From contig NZ_RAZT01000019.1 in the NCBI RefSeq assembly GCF_003626635.1, positions 62,001-126,000 of the forward strand: 64,000 nt of DNA, given 5' to 3'. The notes below the pieces were generated by a model. It was not told the DNA's origin and searched no databases. It saw only the letters and a list, made by a program, of their open reading frames with translations. Position 1 is the first letter of the stretch. Each line of letters begins with the position of its first letter. The stretch comes from Micromonospora musae (GTDB lineage Bacteria > Actinomycetota > Actinomycetes > Mycobacteriales > Micromonosporaceae). Below are positions 14,840 through 22,929 of the stretch, one piece after another. The position numbers were made by a program, and so were the translations under genes.

Positions 14840-16411
14840 GTGCGGTTCCTCGATCTGGCAGCCACCTCCGCCGCCGTGGCCGCCACCAGCGGCCGGCGGG
14901 CCAAGGTGGAGTTGCTGGCCGGCGCGCTGCGGTCGCTCGACCCGGCCGAGGTGCCGGCGGGTGCCGGATGGCTCGCCGGCGAGTTGCGGCAACGCCAGAC
15001 CGGTGTCGGCTATGCGAGCCTGCGTGACCTGCCACCGCCCGCCGCCGAGCCGACGTTGACCGTCGCGGCCGTCGACTCGGCGATCGACCGGATCGCCGAG
15101 GTGCACGGCCCCGGGTCGCAGGCCCGCCGCCGGTCGCTGCTCGGCGCGCTCTACGCCGCGGCCACCGTCGACGAGCAGCGGCTGCTGACCGGCCTGTTCA
15201 GCGGCGAGCTGCGCCAGGGCGCCCAGGCCGGGCTGCTCGCCGACGCGATCGCACGAGCCGCCGAGGTGCCGGTGGCGGCCGTACGCCGGGCCCTGCTGCT
15301 CTCCGGCGACCTGCGCACGGTCGCGGTGGCTGCGCTCGACGGGGGCGCCGCCGCGCTGGCCGGGTTCGGGCTCCAGGTGGGGCGTCCGCTGGCGCCGATG
15401 CTGGCGCAGAGCGCGCCGTCGGTCGACGAGGCGCTCACCGCGACCGGTGTGCCCGCCGTGGTCGACGTCAAGCTCGACGGCATCCGGATCCAGGTGCACC
15501 GTTCCGGGCAGGAGATAGCCGTCTTCACCCGCAGCCTCGACGAGATCACCTCCCGGGTGCCCGAGGTGGTGGCCGCGGTACGCGCCCTGCCGGCCCGGCA
15601 GTTGGTGCTCGACGGCGAGGCGATCGGGCTCGACGAGACCGGGCGTCCGCTGCCGTTCCAACAGACCTCCAGCCGCGCCGCCCGGCGCGCCACGCCGAGC
15701 ACCACCGGCCGCGCGCCGGTCGCCCCCGCAGTGCTCGCCGCGGCGGAGACCACCGGCCGGGCGGTGCTCACGCCGTACTTCTTCGACCTGCTGCACCTCG
15801 ACGGCGACGACCTGATCGACCTGCCCGGCCGGGACCGGTGGGCCGCGCTGGCCGGCGCGGTCGACGAGTCGCTGCTGGTGGGCCGGGTGCTGGTCGAAGA
15901 CGCGGACCAGGCGGGCGCGGCGTTCGCCGCGGCGATCGACGCCGGCCAGGAGGGGGTCGTGGTCAAGGCGCCGGACGCGCCCTACGACGCGGGTCGGCGC
16001 GGCTCGGCCTGGGTCAAGGTCAAGCCCCGGCACACGCTCGATCTGGTGGTGCTCGCCGTCGAGTGGGGCAGCGGCCGGCGCCGGGGCTGGCTCTCCAACC
16101 TCCACCTGGGCGCCCGCGACCCACGCACCGGCGACTTCGTGATGCTCGGCAAGACGTTCAAGGGCCTCACCGACGAACTGCTGCGCTGGCAGACCGAGCG
16201 CTTCCTCGACCTGGCCGTGGAGAAGGGCGACTGGGTGGTCCGGGTCCGTCCGGAGCAGGTCGTCGAGATCGCCTTCGACGGGGTGCAGACCAGCTCCCGC
16301 TACCCGGGCGGAATGGCGCTGCGCTTCGCCCGGGTGGTGCGTTACCGCACCGACAAGACGGCCGCCGAGGCGGACACCATCGACGCGGTTCGGGCGATCC
16401 ACACCGGCTGA
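14840..16411 (+). CDS. ATP-dependent DNA ligase (LigB-like)
   Basis: A 523-aa ATP-dependent DNA ligase, a secondary ligase in bacteria that also have NAD-dependent LigA. An N-terminal DNA-binding domain occupies about residues 1-200. The adenylation domain has the nucleotidyl-lysine motif as DVKLDGIRIQ (near residue 212), motif III-like PYFFDLLHLDGDDL and motif V WVKVKPRHTLD. The OB domain follows to the C-terminus. Length and domain order fit mycobacterial LigB rather than the LigC/LigD types. The start is GTG at 14840, giving VRFLDLAATS; longer upstream frames overlap the preceding small gene and are not favoured. Confidence 0.9.
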   Translation: MRFLDLAATSAAVAATSGRRAKVELLAGALRSLDPAEVPAGAGWLAGELRQRQTGVGYASLRDLPPPAAEPTLTVAAVDSAIDRIAEVHGPGSQARRRSLLGALYAAATVDEQRLLTGLFSGELRQGAQAGLLADAIARAAEVPVAAVRRALLLSGDLRTVAVAALDGGAAALAGFGLQVGRPLAPMLAQSAPSVDEALTATGVPAVVDVKLDGIRIQVHRSGQEIAVFTRSLDEITSRVPEVVAAVRALPARQLVLDGEAIGLDETGRPLPFQQTSSRAARRATPSTTGRAPVAPAVLAAAETTGRAVLTPYFFDLLHLDGDDLIDLPGRDRWAALAGAVDESLLVGRVLVEDADQAGAAFAAAIDAGQEGVVVKAPDAPYDAGRRGSAWVKVKPRHTLDLVVLAVEWGSGRRRGWLSNLHLGARDPRTGDFVMLGKTFKGLTDELLRWQTERFLDLAVEKGDWVVRVRPEQVVEIAFDGVQTSSRYPGGMALRFARVVRYRTDKTAAEADTIDAVRAIHTG

Positions 16412-16451
16412 CCGGCGCTCCGCCGGGGCGCGGTGGCCCCGGGCGGGCCGG

Positions 16452-17273
16452 TCAGGCCGACGTGCTCGGCATCGGCTCGGCGGCCCGGTCGAGCGGCCTG
16501 TCGTCGAGGCCGGCCCCGCGGCGGGCCTCCCGACGCGCCGCCCAGCCGTAGCCGAAGAGCGTCATGACGGCGAAGAGCCACCACTGCACGATGTAGCCGA
16601 GGTTCTGCCAGTTGTTGGTGTGCCCCACCGGCACCGCCTTGAAGACCGGGTCCGCCGCCGGGGTCTGCTCGTCGAGCAGCACGTACGCGCCGTAGATCGG
16701 GTACGGGAGCTCGGGCGCCAGCCGGGAGACGGCGATCCGGCGGGTCTCCAACCGTCCGTCGCGCCGTACCACCGAGTCGGGGCGGCTCTCACTCTCGTGC
16801 AGCCGGCCGACCACCGTCACGTCGCCACCGGGAGCGGCGGGAACCTCCGGCCGCGCGAGCGCCCCGCCCGGCGCCGGCGGGATCCAGCCCCGGTCGACCA
16901 GCACCGCGCTGCCGTCGGGCAGCACGAGCGGCGTGACCACCTCGAACCCGACCTGGCTGTCCACGGTGCGGGTGCGGACCAGGACGGTGTTCGTCGCGTC
17001 GTACCGGCCGGTGACGGTGACCCGGGTGTAGACCTTCTCCTTGGCCGGGGCCGGGCCGGTCGTGCCCGCACCGCCGCTGGGGCCGGGCATCGCGTCCCGC
17101 AGCGGGGCCGGAGTCATCCGCTGGCCCGCGTCGATCCGCTCATTGATCTCGGTGCGCCCCTGGTAGCGGTGCAGCTGCCAGTTGGCGAGGAAGACCATCA
17201 CCACGGCGGCGACCAGGGCCAGCGCCAGATAGCCGAGCCAGCGCGGGGTCAGCAGGAACCGGTACACAGCCAC
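16452..17273 (-). CDS. SURF1-family cytochrome oxidase assembly protein
   Basis: A 273-aa membrane protein of the SURF1 family, which helps insert heme into cytochrome aa3 oxidase. It has an N-terminal membrane helix (residues about 10-32, WLGYLALALVAAVVMVFLAN), the family signature RGWIPP in the periplasmic domain, and a second membrane helix near the C-terminus (WWLFAVMTLFGYGWA). A GTG at 17273 starts the protein directly before the first helix. The C-terminal tail RPLDRAAEPM is encoded by a 30-bp repeat also found as noncoding DNA at 11528-11557, so this tail may be a late addition. It is divergent from the cobB-like gene. Confidence 0.88.
   Translation of the reverse strand: MAVYRFLLTPRWLGYLALALVAAVVMVFLANWQLHRYQGRTEINERIDAGQRMTPAPLRDAMPGPSGGAGTTGPAPAKEKVYTRVTVTGRYDATNTVLVRTRTVDSQVGFEVVTPLVLPDGSAVLVDRGWIPPAPGGALARPEVPAAPGGDVTVVGRLHESESRPDSVVRRDGRLETRRIAVSRLAPELPYPIYGAYVLLDEQTPAADPVFKAVPVGHTNNWQNLGYIVQWWLFAVMTLFGYGWAARREARRGAGLDDRPLDRAAEPMPSTSA
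16469..16498. repeat. 30-bp dispersed repeat, copy 2 (inside the SURF1 gene end)
   Basis: Identical over 30 bp to 11528-11557. On the minus strand it encodes part of the last residues of the SURF1 protein. Confidence 0.75.
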
Positions 17274-17433
17274 GAGGCTACTCGTATGACCGACACCACT
17301 GCCCGCGACCGCCCGGCTGCGGGCCGCGACAGCCCGTTGCGCCTCGCTCGTCCATCGGCGTGGGCCGGTATCGTCACCGGGCGGACCGCTCCCACGGGCC
17401 CGCAAATGCGTACCCGCCGCACGCGAGGAGTCG

Positions 17434-18837
17434 ATGATGACCGTCGTGCCGCGCCTGGTGCTCAGCGCGCCGTCCTCCGGGCATGGCAAGAACGCGCTGG
17501 CCATCGGGTTGCTCGCCGCGTTCGCCGACCGTGACGTCCAGGTCGCCGGTTTCAAGCTCGGGCCGGACCGGGTCGACGCCGCCTACCTCGGCCTCGCCGC
17601 CGGCCGTCCCGGGCGCACCCTCGACCCCCTCCTGGTCGGCGCCGACCGGCTCGCGCCGCTGGTGGCGCACGGCGCCGCGGGCGCCGGGCTCGCCGTGGTC
17701 CAGGGCAGCATGGGGCTGTACGACAGCGTCACCGGCCGCCCCGAGCACGACTCCGCCGCCGCCGTGGCGACCGCGCTGCGCAGTCCGGTGGTCCTGGTCG
17801 TCGACGTGGCGGCGACGGGGCAGTCGGTGGCCGCCCTGGTGCACGGCTTCCGGTCGTTCGACGAGCAGCTCTGGCTCGGCGGCGTGATCCTCACCCGGGT
17901 GGCCTCGTCCCGGCACGAGACGATGCTGCGGGAGGCGCTCGACGACATCGGCGTGCCGGTCTACGGCGCGTTGCGCCGGCAGGACCTGCCCGGGGTGCTG
18001 CCCGACCGCCGGCACGGGGTGGTGCCGGCGTTCGACGGCTCGGGCGAGGCGAGCCGGGCGGTACGCCGCCTGGGGGAGGCGGTCGCCGCGACCGTGGACC
18101 TGGAGCGGCTGCTCGGGCTGGCCCGCTCCGCCCCGCCGCTGCCCGCGGTGGCGTGGTCGCCGGCGGAGGCGCTGGCCGGCGCGGTGTCCCCGGCGGACCG
18201 GCCGCTGGTCGCGCTGGCCGGCGCACCGGGCGGCAGCTACAGCACCCCGGAGACGGCCGAGCTGCTCCGAGCGGCCGGCGCCGAGGTGGTGACGCTCGAT
18301 CCCCTGCGCGACGAGGCGTTGCCGCCCGGCACCCGGGCGCTGATCGTCGGCGGGGCGCTCCCCGAGTCGTACGCCGAGCAGCTGTCGGCGAACCGGCGGC
18401 TCTGCATCGCGGTCGCCGAGCTGGCCCGCACCGGCCGGCCGGTGATCGCCGAGGGGGCCGGCATGCTCTGGCTGGCGCGGGAGCTCGACGGGCTGCCGAT
18501 GTGCGGGGTCCTGGACGCCGTGGGCGCCAGCCGGGACGGCCTGGTCATCGGCTACCGGGAGGCGACGGCCCGCACCACGAGCGTGGTCGCGTCGGAGGGC
18601 GCGGTCGTGGTCGGGCACAAGGAACACCGCGCGGTGCTCACCCCGAGGGCGGGTCAGCGCCCGGCGTGGAGCTGGGAGGGGGGCTCGGCGGAGGGCTTCG
18701 TCTGGCGTAACGTGCACGCCTCGCAGCTCGCGCTGCACTGGGCCGGGCATCCCGAGATCGCCTCCCGACTGGTGGCCGCGGCGGCGGAGCCGCTTCCCGA
18801 GACGGTTTCGGCCGGGCCGAGCGGGGTGCCGGCGTGA
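17434..18837 (+). CDS. cobB: CobB/CbiA-like cobyrinate a,c-diamide synthase, glutaminase Cys missing
   Basis: A 467-aa protein with the two-domain layout of cobyrinate a,c-diamide synthase, which normally amidates the a and c acetates of cobyrinate with ammonia from glutamine. The N-terminal domain keeps the CobB pattern (FKLGPDRVDAAYLGL, GRPGRTLDPLLVG) but the P-loop reads SSGHGKNAL with Asn where Thr is usual. The acidic EG of the usual EGVMG motif is QGSMG. In the C-terminal glutaminase domain the nucleophile motif AECGG is AEGAG (18469-18480): the Cys codon is replaced by GGG. The terminal RNVHASQLALHW is CobB-like. So the assignment to family is good, but enzymatic competence is doubtful. 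ATG at 17437 is an equally good start. Overlaps the next gene by GTGA. Confidence 0.75.
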   Translation: MMTVVPRLVLSAPSSGHGKNALAIGLLAAFADRDVQVAGFKLGPDRVDAAYLGLAAGRPGRTLDPLLVGADRLAPLVAHGAAGAGLAVVQGSMGLYDSVTGRPEHDSAAAVATALRSPVVLVVDVAATGQSVAALVHGFRSFDEQLWLGGVILTRVASSRHETMLREALDDIGVPVYGALRRQDLPGVLPDRRHGVVPAFDGSGEASRAVRRLGEAVAATVDLERLLGLARSAPPLPAVAWSPAEALAGAVSPADRPLVALAGAPGGSYSTPETAELLRAAGAEVVTLDPLRDEALPPGTRALIVGGALPESYAEQLSANRRLCIAVAELARTGRPVIAEGAGMLWLARELDGLPMCGVLDAVGASRDGLVIGYREATARTTSVVASEGAVVVGHKEHRAVLTPRAGQRPAWSWEGGSAEGFVWRNVHASQLALHWAGHPEIASRLVAAAAEPLPETVSAGPSGVPA

Positions 18838-19403
18838 TCGGCCAGGTCGCGGTACGCCGCTTTCCGACGCTGACCGTCTCCACGCCCCGTACCGAGGTGC
18901 GGCAGCTCGGCGACGTGGACGCGGTGGCGACCGGAGAGATCTTCGCCGACAAGTTGACCCGGCGCTGGCTGCCGCTCGCCGACGACTCCGGCCCGATCGA
19001 CGGTCTCGCCTGGTGCACCGACCTGGCCCGGCAGCGCCGCGACAGCGGCGACGGCGACCACTACGGGGTGCTCCGCCGGGAGGACGATCGGCTCGTCGGC
19101 TGCCTCTGGACCCGGCGTACCGACTGGGGCGCCCGGCTCACCGAGATCTCGTACGCCATGGCGCCGCAGGCGCGGGGCTTCGGGCTGGCCGCCGAGGCGG
19201 TGGACGCGCTGGCCATCGCGCTGATCCTGGAACACGGCTTCCAGCGGGTGGAGCTGCGGGTGGCGCCGGGCAACACGGCGTCGCGCCGGGTGGCCGAGAA
19301 GGCCGGCTTCAGCTACGAGGGCCTGCTGCGCAACGCCGGCTACGTCCGGGGCGCCCGAGCCGACCTGGAGGTCTGGTCCTTCGTAGCCGCCGACCTCCAC
19401 TGA
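18834..19403 (+). CDS. GNAT-family acetyltransferase (RimJ/RimL-like)
   Basis: A 189-aa acetyltransferase resembling the RimJ/RimL group, which often modifies protein N-termini or small amines. The acetyl-CoA loop is PQARGFGLAAEAV at about residues 112-124, followed by RVELRVAPGNTASRRVAEKAGF, a signature of this subgroup. The GTG start overlaps the stop of the cobB-like gene, so it is translationally coupled to it; a link to cobalamin synthesis is not known. A very stable palindrome (19414-19473) follows 10 bp after the stop. Confidence 0.85.
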   Translation: MIGQVAVRRFPTLTVSTPRTEVRQLGDVDAVATGEIFADKLTRRWLPLADDSGPIDGLAWCTDLARQRRDSGDGDHYGVLRREDDRLVGCLWTRRTDWGARLTEISYAMAPQARGFGLAAEAVDALAIALILEHGFQRVELRVAPGNTASRRVAEKAGFSYEGLLRNAGYVRGARADLEVWSFVAADLH

Positions 19404-19413
19404 CTCCGTATGC

Positions 19414-19473
19414 GTTGATCAAGAGGTTCGCGTCACGAACCAACCGCCTTCTGACGCGAACCTCTTGATCAAC
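19414..19473. terminator. Perfect 22-bp inverted repeat between convergent genes
   Basis: The arm GTTGATCAAGAGGTTCGCGT plus CA (19414-19435) is perfectly complementary to 19452-19473, with a 16-nt loop. It lies tail to tail between the GNAT and penicillin-binding protein genes and would terminate both. Its length and the internal TTGATCAA palindrome suggest a dispersed palindromic repeat rather than a unique terminator. Confidence 0.75.
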
Positions 19474-19506
19474 CCGGTCGGGCAACCGGCGGGTGGTGGG
19501 TGGGGG

Positions 19507-21633
19507 TCAGCCGACTATGGCGTCGCTGGGTGGGGTGAACTGGCGGGTGGGTTTGCCCTTCAGGCCGTCGCGCAGGGTCTCCGCCACGGCGCTGATCGGG
19601 ATCTGCGACTGGCCGTCGCCGACCGCGTTGAACGGGTTGTCCGGATCGGAGATGAAGCTCGCCGCGGCCAGCTCCGGCGTGTAGCCGACGAACCAGGCGG
19701 ACCGGGTGCTGTCCGTGGTACCCGTCTTGCCGGCCACCGGTCGTCCGACGGTGCCCCGCACGCTGTCCGCGGTCGACCAGCCGCCGCAGCCTCCTCGCGC
19801 CGGGGTGTCCCCGGTGGGGCAGCGGGCCGCGTCGGTGGCCGCCCGGGCGGCGTCGGCCGTGACCACCTGCCGGCAGCGCGGCTTGGCGACCTCCCGGCTG
19901 ATCCCAGAGGCGGTCGAGTACGTCGTCGGCGTACCGTCCCGGTTGAAGATCCCCTGCACCGGGATCGCCTCGCAGTACATGCCGTCCGCCGCGATCGCCG
20001 CGTAGGCGTTCGCCATCTCCAGCGGGGTGGCGTCGGAGACGCCCAGGGTGAACGCGCCCCACTTCTTCACCTTGGACGGGGAGGCCTGCTCCCGGTCGAC
20101 GTCGGTGCGCCAGCGCAGTCCGAGCTGTTCGGCGAGGCGTACCGCCTTGTCCGCGCCGACCCGCTCCTCGAGCCAGACGAAGTAGGTGTTGACGGACTTG
20201 CCGAAGCCGGACCACATGGTCTGCATGCCGGACATCGCGCCGCTCGCGTTCGTCGGCGCCCACCCGTCGTAGATCGCCGACTGATACCGGTGCGGCGCGT
20301 TGAACGAGGTGGAGAGCGGCATCCCCGCGTTGAGCGCGGCCAGCATCGGGAACATCTTGAAAGTCGACCCGGCCTGGTAGCCCGGCAGGTCACCACCGCC
20401 GAGCAGCGGCGCCACGGTGTTCGGGTAGTTCGCCTTCACCTTCGGCCCGGCCTCCGGGTTCGAACTCAGCGGGTTCTCGGCCAGGTCCAGCGAGTACGTC
20501 CGGTTCACCGCCATCGCCTTGACCCGGCCGGTGCCGGGCTCGCTGAGCACGATGCCGTTGGCGAACGGGCTGCCGGTGCCGGCCCCGAGGTTCTTCTGGG
20601 CCGCCTCCTGGATCTTCGGGTCGATGCTGAGCACGATCCGGTAGCCACCGCGACGCAGCTTGTCCATCCGCTCCAGCCGGTTCTCCCCGAACGCCGGCTG
20701 CGCGCTCCACCAGTTCTTCACGTAGTCGCAGATGAAGCCCCAGCTGTTGTACTTCTCCGGCACGGCGGCGCAGTCGTTCGGCGGGTCGGTGAGCTTGAGC
20801 CGGATCGGCTCGCCCTTGGCCGCCGTGGCCGCGTCCGGGGAGAGGTAGCCGAGCTGGCTCATCCGGTCGAGGACGTAGTTGCGCCGGGCGGTGGCCTCCT
20901 TCTGGTCGGAGGTCGCGGGGTCGTACTGGCTCGGGGACTTCACCAGCCCGGCGAGCGTCGCCGCCTCGACCGGGGTGAGGTCCTTCGGCGTCTTGGAGAA
21001 GAAGATCTCGCTGGCCGCGTAGATGCCGTACGCCCGGTGCCCGAAGTACGCCGAGTTCAGGTAGCGCTCGATGATGTCTTCCTTGCTGAGTTCCTTCTCC
21101 AGGTCCATCGCCAGCCGCATCTCCCTGATCTTGCGCAGGCTGGTCTGCTGGGTGGCCTCCTGGACCTCCTTGGGCGTCGTCGCGCTGTCCCGCAGGGCCA
21201 TCCGGACGTACTGCATGGTGAGGGTGGACGCGCCCTGGGAGACCCCGCCGGAGCCGGCGTTGGCGACGAACGCCCGTACGACGCCCTTCGGGTCGACGCC
21301 CTTGTGCTGGTAGAAGCGCGAATCCTCGGCGGCCACGATGGCCTGCTGGATGTTCGGCGACATGTCCGACAGCTTCGTGTACTGCCGGTACTCCTCGTAG
21401 AACATCGTCAGCACGGTCTTGCCGTCGGGCAGGTAGAGGTAGGAGGTCTCCGCGGGGAGGGCCTTGGTCAACAGCTTCGTCTTGTGCTCGGTGGCGTGCG
21501 CGGTGGCCTTCGCGCCGAGTCCGGTGACGGCGACCATGGGATAGGCGAGGGCGGCGATCACGATGCCGGCGATCAGCCCGGCGCGGAGTAGTGGGACGGC
21601 ACGACCAGCGGAGGCAAGGGGTCGGTTGCTCAC
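19507..21633 (-). CDS. Class A penicillin-binding protein (glycosyltransferase/transpeptidase)
   Basis: A 708-aa bifunctional peptidoglycan synthase. It has a short cytoplasmic N-terminus and one membrane anchor (residues about 16-36, LRAGLIAGIVIAALAYPMVA). The GT51 domain follows with the catalytic EDSRFY at 103-108 and the motif GASTLTMQYV. The transpeptidase domain has the active-site STFK at 423-426, the KSVNTYF motif, and the KTG triad at 636-638. The C-terminus is short, without PASTA domains. The GTG at 21633 has no Shine-Dalgarno but is preceded by a -10-like TAGCTT at leaderless distance, and a perfect 19-bp palindrome sits just upstream. It acts at the outer face of the membrane. 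Confidence 0.93.
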   Translation of the reverse strand: MSNRPLASAGRAVPLLRAGLIAGIVIAALAYPMVAVTGLGAKATAHATEHKTKLLTKALPAETSYLYLPDGKTVLTMFYEEYRQYTKLSDMSPNIQQAIVAAEDSRFYQHKGVDPKGVVRAFVANAGSGGVSQGASTLTMQYVRMALRDSATTPKEVQEATQQTSLRKIREMRLAMDLEKELSKEDIIERYLNSAYFGHRAYGIYAASEIFFSKTPKDLTPVEAATLAGLVKSPSQYDPATSDQKEATARRNYVLDRMSQLGYLSPDAATAAKGEPIRLKLTDPPNDCAAVPEKYNSWGFICDYVKNWWSAQPAFGENRLERMDKLRRGGYRIVLSIDPKIQEAAQKNLGAGTGSPFANGIVLSEPGTGRVKAMAVNRTYSLDLAENPLSSNPEAGPKVKANYPNTVAPLLGGGDLPGYQAGSTFKMFPMLAALNAGMPLSTSFNAPHRYQSAIYDGWAPTNASGAMSGMQTMWSGFGKSVNTYFVWLEERVGADKAVRLAEQLGLRWRTDVDREQASPSKVKKWGAFTLGVSDATPLEMANAYAAIAADGMYCEAIPVQGIFNRDGTPTTYSTASGISREVAKPRCRQVVTADAARAATDAARCPTGDTPARGGCGGWSTADSVRGTVGRPVAGKTGTTDSTRSAWFVGYTPELAAASFISDPDNPFNAVGDGQSQIPISAVAETLRDGLKGKPTRQFTPPSDAIVG

Positions 21634-21639
21634 AGGGTC

Positions 21640-21667
21640 AAGCTATGACATTTCCGATTCGGAAATG
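21640..21667 (-). promoter_or_regulatory. Candidate promoter and operator of the penicillin-binding protein gene
   Basis: On the minus strand TAGCTT (21645-21640) fits a -10 box and ends 6 bases before the GTG start, implying a leaderless transcript. Directly upstream lies a perfect palindrome, CATTTCCGATTCGGAAATG (21649-21667; 9-bp arms, 1-bp centre). It would occupy the spacer between -10 and -35, a typical repressor position. The binding regulator is unknown. Confidence 0.45.
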
Positions 21668-21765
21668 AGAAGAATTCATAAACGGCCGTACGGCGAGCGA
21701 GTGGTGATGCGGCCCACGCCGTCACCGGCTGTCCCCTGCGCCGCCTTCCCGGCAGGATCGCGGGC

Positions 21766-22929
21766 ATGCGTGGTCAGCCGAGCGGAACCCTGTCGGGTGT
21801 CGAGGAGAACCCGCGGGCCGACGAGCCGGCCGGTCAAGACGTACCGGTGGCCCGCACCAGCCACTTCGCGGCGACTTCCCACCCGGACCCCGACCTCGGC
21901 CACCACGGCGACGCGGAGGTGGGGGAGGGGCTGGTGGACCTCGCGGTGAACGTCCGCCGGGCGCCGCTGCCGCAGTGGCTCGCCGGGCCGATCACCGATT
22001 CCCTCGCCGATCTCGCCCGCTATCCGGACGCCGCGTCGGCCCGGGCCGCGGTCGCCGCCCGGCACGGCCGCGACCCGGACGAGGTGCTGCTCACCGCCGG
22101 CGCCGCCGAGGCGTTCGTGCTGATCGCCCAGGCGCTGCGCGGCGTGCACCGCCCGGTGGTGGTGCACCCGCAGTTCACCGAGCCCGAGGCGGCGCTCCTG
22201 GCGGCCGGGCACCGGGTCGAACGGGTCCTGCTCGACGCCGCCGACGGCTTCCGGCTGGACCCGGGCCGGGTCCCCGCCGACGCCGACCTCGTGATGATCG
22301 GCAATCCGACCAACCCCACCTCCGTGCTGCACTCGGCGTCGGCCGTCACCGCGCTGGCCCGGCCGGGGCGGGTGCTCGTGGTCGACGAGGCGTTCGCGGA
22401 CACCACCGCCGCCCCCGGTCACCCCGGCGAACCCGAGTCGCTGGCCACCCGCCGGGATCTGCCCGGTCTGCTGGTGGTGCGCAGCCTCACCAAGACCTGG
22501 GGGCTGGCCGGGCTCCGGATCGGTTACCTGCTCGGCGCGCCGGAGCTGCTCACCCGGCTCGCCGCCGTACAGCCGCTCTGGCCGGTCTCCACCCCGGCGC
22601 TGGCGGCCGCCACCGCCTGCGCCGGCCCCGTCGCGGTCGAGGCCGAGCGCGAGATCGCCGCGCAGCTCGCCGCCGACCGCGACCACCTGGTCGCCCGGCT
22701 CGCCGACCTGCCGGGCGTACGCGTCGCCGGCCGACCGGCGAGCGCGTTCGTGCTGATCCACCTGCCGGGCGCGGCAGCGGTCCGGGCCGCGCTGCGCGCG
22801 CGTGGTTGGGCGGTACGCAGGGGCGACACCTTCCCCGGCCTCGGACCGGACTGGCTGCGGGTGGCCGTCCGGGACCGGGCCACCACCGACGCGTTCACCC
22901 GGGTACTGGGCGAGATCCTGGAGGCATGA
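21766..22929 (+). CDS. cobC: CobC-like threonine-phosphate decarboxylase / class I aminotransferase
   Basis: A 387-aa PLP enzyme of the fold-type I aminotransferase family in the branch that includes L-threonine-O-3-phosphate decarboxylase, which makes aminopropanol phosphate for the cobalamin nucleotide loop. The PLP lysine is in SLTKTWGLAGLR; NPTNPTS and VVDEAFAD are the cofactor-contacting motifs. The first ~35 residues are poorly conserved and a start further downstream (near residue 28) is possible. The stop overlaps the cobT start (ATGA), consistent with a cobalamin role rather than histidinol-phosphate transamination. Confidence 0.85.
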   Translation: MRGQPSGTLSGVEENPRADEPAGQDVPVARTSHFAATSHPDPDLGHHGDAEVGEGLVDLAVNVRRAPLPQWLAGPITDSLADLARYPDAASARAAVAARHGRDPDEVLLTAGAAEAFVLIAQALRGVHRPVVVHPQFTEPEAALLAAGHRVERVLLDAADGFRLDPGRVPADADLVMIGNPTNPTSVLHSASAVTALARPGRVLVVDEAFADTTAAPGHPGEPESLATRRDLPGLLVVRSLTKTWGLAGLRIGYLLGAPELLTRLAAVQPLWPVSTPALAAATACAGPVAVEAEREIAAQLAADRDHLVARLADLPGVRVAGRPASAFVLIHLPGAAAVRAALRARGWAVRRGDTFPGLGPDWLRVAVRDRATTDAFTRVLGEILEA

